From the NCBI RefSeq assembly GCF_900103325.1, contig NZ_FMXM01000011.1, forward strand, positions 1 through 64,000: a stretch of 64,000 bases of DNA. The letters are read 5' to 3'. Source of the stretch: Mesorhizobium qingshengii (lineage in GTDB: Bacteria; Pseudomonadota; Alphaproteobacteria; Rhizobiales; Rhizobiaceae). Both the position numbers and the translations under genes were made by a program. Under the pieces are notes generated by a model. It saw only the letters and a list, made by a program, of their open reading frames with translations. It had not been told where the DNA came from and ran no database searches. Below are positions 62,249-64,000 of this stretch, piece by piece (the first letter of the stretch is position 1; every line of letters begins with the position of its first letter).

Positions 62249-63181
62249 TCACGATTTCAGCACGCCGTCGGCCCAGGCGGCGAAATCGGCCATGATGACG
62301 TCGCGATTCACCTCGTTCAGGCTTTCGTGGCGGGTGTCGGCGTAAACCTTTGAAACGAGATTCGAAAAGCCCATCGCGCGCATGCGTTTCGCTAGGTGGT
62401 CGACAGCCTTGCCGTAATCCGACGCGGGGTCCTTCTCGCCGCCGACGATGCTGACAGGCAGGTCGCGCCGCATCCCGGCAAAGCCGGCATCCTTGCCGCC
62501 GTTCAGCGCCATGCCGACGACGTCGCGCCACATCGATACCGAGGCATCCCAGCCGCACAGCGGGTCGGCGATGTATTTCGCCACCTCCGCCTCGTCGCGC
62601 GACAGCCAGTCGAACAATGTGCGGTGATTGGGCACCGCCTTGCCCCAGGCCTGAAAGGTCAGCCTGGGCAGTATGCGCGACGGGACGTCGGAGCCGAGCC
62701 GGAACCGCTCCCAGGCGAGGATGCCGAGCGCTACCTGTCCGAGCAGGCCAGCCGAGAAATTGCCGTTCCAGATGGCGGCGGCGTGAACGCGAGCAGAGTG
62801 GCGCAACAGGAAGTTCAGCGCCACGGACGCACCCATCGAATGGCCGAAAAGGATGACCGGCAGGTTTGGCTGTTCGCTGGCGATCAGATCATGAATGGCA
62901 TTGATATCTGCGATCACCTTGGCAGGGCCGTCCTTGTCGGCGAACCTGCCGAGCGGTGCGTCGGGAGCCTTTGTGGCGCCATGGCCACGGTGGTCGTGTG
63001 CATAGAAATGGAAGCCGCGTTCCCCAAGGAAATCTGCAAAGCGCGCATAGCGCGCGGCATGTTCGGCCAGTCCGTGATTGATCTGGACGACAGCGCGTGG
63101 CCGGCCGTCGGCCTGCCGGACGAAAAGATTGAGATCGGCACCGGTCGGCGAGCGAACCACGCGCTGCTGGCTGAATGACAT
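62249..63181 (-). CDS. Alpha/beta hydrolase, lysophospholipase-like
   Basis: A 310-residue hydrolase of the Hydrolase_4 (monoacylglycerol lipase / lysophospholipase) group. Nucleophile elbow Gly-His-Ser115-Met-Gly, an oxyanion-region Asn-His-Gly near residue 35, the charged Asp-His-Arg-Gly-His-Gly near 63, a catalytic Asp in Gly-Gly-Glu-Lys-Asp-Pro near 252 and a final His in Asp-Thr-Arg-His-Glu near 283. No signal peptide is obvious, so probably cytoplasmic. Substrate likely a lipid ester. Stands between the CoA-transferase operon and the divergent ribonuclease gene. Confidence 0.9.
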   Translation of the reverse strand: MSFSQQRVVRSPTGADLNLFVRQADGRPRAVVQINHGLAEHAARYARFADFLGERGFHFYAHDHRGHGATKAPDAPLGRFADKDGPAKVIADINAIHDLIASEQPNLPVILFGHSMGASVALNFLLRHSARVHAAAIWNGNFSAGLLGQVALGILAWERFRLGSDVPSRILPRLTFQAWGKAVPNHRTLFDWLSRDEAEVAKYIADPLCGWDASVSMWRDVVGMALNGGKDAGFAGMRRDLPVSIVGGEKDPASDYGKAVDHLAKRMRAMGFSNLVSKVYADTRHESLNEVNRDVIMADFAAWADGVLKS

Positions 63182-63371
63182 GCCGCTCGGTCTCCAGGTT
63201 CCGCCGACCTTCGCGGCGCAGGCATTGTTTGCGCCGGCGCCGATTTTGCGTCAATCCGCCACGGCTGCTTTTGCGCGACGATGTTTCTTGCGTTTGACCG
63301 GCGAAATATCGCAATTCTGACACGGAGACAGCGGCAGTCTGTCGCCCACTTTCTTCAGCCGGGGATTCCAT

Positions 63372-64000
63372 ATGCGCATTGGTTTTGTTTTCGGATTGGC
63401 CATGCTGGCGGTGTCGCTGGCCAGTGCTGCGCATGCCGACGTCAAGCTGAGCGGCACGTTCGTTGCCGACGCTGCCTGTCCGGCAACGCAAGCCATCAAG
63501 AACGGCAAGAATCCGGGCAATGTCTCGACCGATGCCGGGCAGGGCTACCAGCTGCTTGCCGGCAACAAGGATGCGCCGACGCACTATCTCATCCTGGTGC
63601 CGGGCGCCAATCCGGAGCGCCGCTGGGTGAAGGTCAGTTGCGGCCATGTGTCCGGCAGCAGCGCCGCGACAGTGCCGGGCGGGCAGGGCAAGCCGGCGAC
63701 ATCCGCCTCGGGGAAACCGGACTATGTCTTCGCCCTGAGCTGGCAACCGGCCTTTTGCGAGACCAAGTCGAGCAAGACGGAATGCAAGGCACAGAGCGCG
63801 AACGACTTCGACGCGACGCATTTCACCCTGCACGGCCTGTGGCCGCAACCGGGCGGCAATTTCTATTGCCAGGTGACGGCAGGCGACAAGGCCAACGACA
63901 ATCCTGCCCACTGGAAGGATCTGCCGCCGGTCAATCTGGATGCCAACACTCGCTCGGAACTCGACCGGGTGATGCCGGGCACGGCTTCCCAGCTCGAGCG
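63372..64000 (+). CDS. Ribonuclease T2 family protein, 5' part (cut by window edge)
   Basis: The first 209 codons of a gene that runs out of the window. It encodes a signal peptide (Ala-His-Ala cleavage near residue 23), about 115 residues of N-terminal domain with two cysteines (Ala-Cys-Pro and Ser-Cys-Gly-His), and then the start of an RNase T2 domain: Leu-Ser-Trp-Gln-Pro-Ala-Phe-Cys near residue 123 and the catalytic motif Leu-His-Gly-Leu-Trp-Pro near 154. It should cut RNA in the periplasm or outside. The N-terminal extension is not part of the standard RNase T2 fold. Confidence 0.88.
   Translation, partial: MRIGFVFGLAMLAVSLASAAHADVKLSGTFVADAACPATQAIKNGKNPGNVSTDAGQGYQLLAGNKDAPTHYLILVPGANPERRWVKVSCGHVSGSSAATVPGGQGKPATSASGKPDYVFALSWQPAFCETKSSKTECKAQSANDFDATHFTLHGLWPQPGGNFYCQVTAGDKANDNPAHWKDLPPVNLDANTRSELDRVMPGTASQLE

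Noticed and set aside
1..64000. tRNA, rRNA, CRISPR array, transposase, integrase or prophage genes
   Set aside because: None found by eye. No direct-repeat/spacer arrays and no recombinase motifs; the only mobile-looking element is the non-coding inverted repeat at 53383-53592.

Overview
The window is a high-GC, densely packed bacterial chromosome segment. It has long operons, many 4-bp ATGA overlaps between genes and short intergenic gaps. The gene set points to an alphaproteobacterium of the order Rhizobiales, most likely Mesorhizobium or a close relative: a RutR regulator with PreT/PreA and a ring-opening pyrimidine pathway, non-pyrrolysine MttB-like methyltransferase paired with a GcvT-type FAD oxidoreductase, TamA/TamB, Tat-exported peptide-binding protein, and OtsA/OtsB with a debranching enzyme. 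The assignment is by eye, without database searches. I saw no tRNA, rRNA, CRISPR array, prophage, transposase or replication origin.

Layout. (1) 1-16994, cell envelope: a truncated exported protein, then a leftward operon of alpha-2-macroglobulin, penicillin-binding protein 1C and a VanX-type D-Ala-D-Ala dipeptidase, facing a rightward tamA-tamB pair whose TamB carries a large internal duplication. (2) 17260-24213, a complete peptide ABC importer (Tat-exported binding protein, two permeases, one double ATPase) and a lipoprotein lytic transglycosylase. (3) 24422-28460, an MttB-family methyltransferase and a dimethylglycine/sarcosine dehydrogenase-like flavoprotein, probably for methylated amines or betaines. 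(4) 28483-31339, small stand-alone genes: DoxX, a secreted protein, a glyoxalase-fold protein and ChaC. (5) 31456-34985, preT-methyltransferase-preA, the first step of reductive pyrimidine breakdown, closed by a clear terminator. (6) 35095-37515, an Rrf2 regulator with AhpD-like and DoxX genes behind a striking operator array, then a GNAT protein. (7) 37636-43903, a carbohydrate and stress block: glycosyltransferase, glycogen debranching enzyme, membrane-anchored OtsA, OtsB and a small basic protein. (8) 44015-46561, two short-chain dehydrogenases divergent from an XRE/MmyB-type regulator. (9) 46579-56684, the rest of pyrimidine breakdown: RutR divergent from beta-alanine:pyruvate aminotransferase, N-carbamoyl-beta-alanine amidohydrolase and dihydropyrimidinase, followed by a NitT/TauT-type ABC importer with a cupin gene beside it. 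(10) 56734-63181, an Lrp/AsnC regulator divergent from a methionine gamma-lyase-like enzyme, a CHRD protein, a CoA-transferase/ThDP-enzyme operon and a lysophospholipase-like hydrolase. (11) 63372-64000, the 5' part of a ribonuclease T2 gene.

How the genes work together. The strongest theme is uracil/thymine catabolism. PreT/PreA reduce the pyrimidine, HydA opens the ring, HyuC removes the carbamoyl group and the aminotransferase converts beta-alanine to malonate semialdehyde; the adjacent ABC importer may supply the substrate. The two halves lie about 12.5 kb apart, yet both have a RutR-box-like palindrome upstream, which suggests one regulon. The second theme is envelope integrity (PbpC/alpha-2-macroglobulin/DdpX, TamA/TamB, transglycosylase). 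No intergenic stretch exceeds 300 bases. The longer ones hold operator-like palindromes, hairpins and one inverted repeat element inside the ABC operon (53383-53592).
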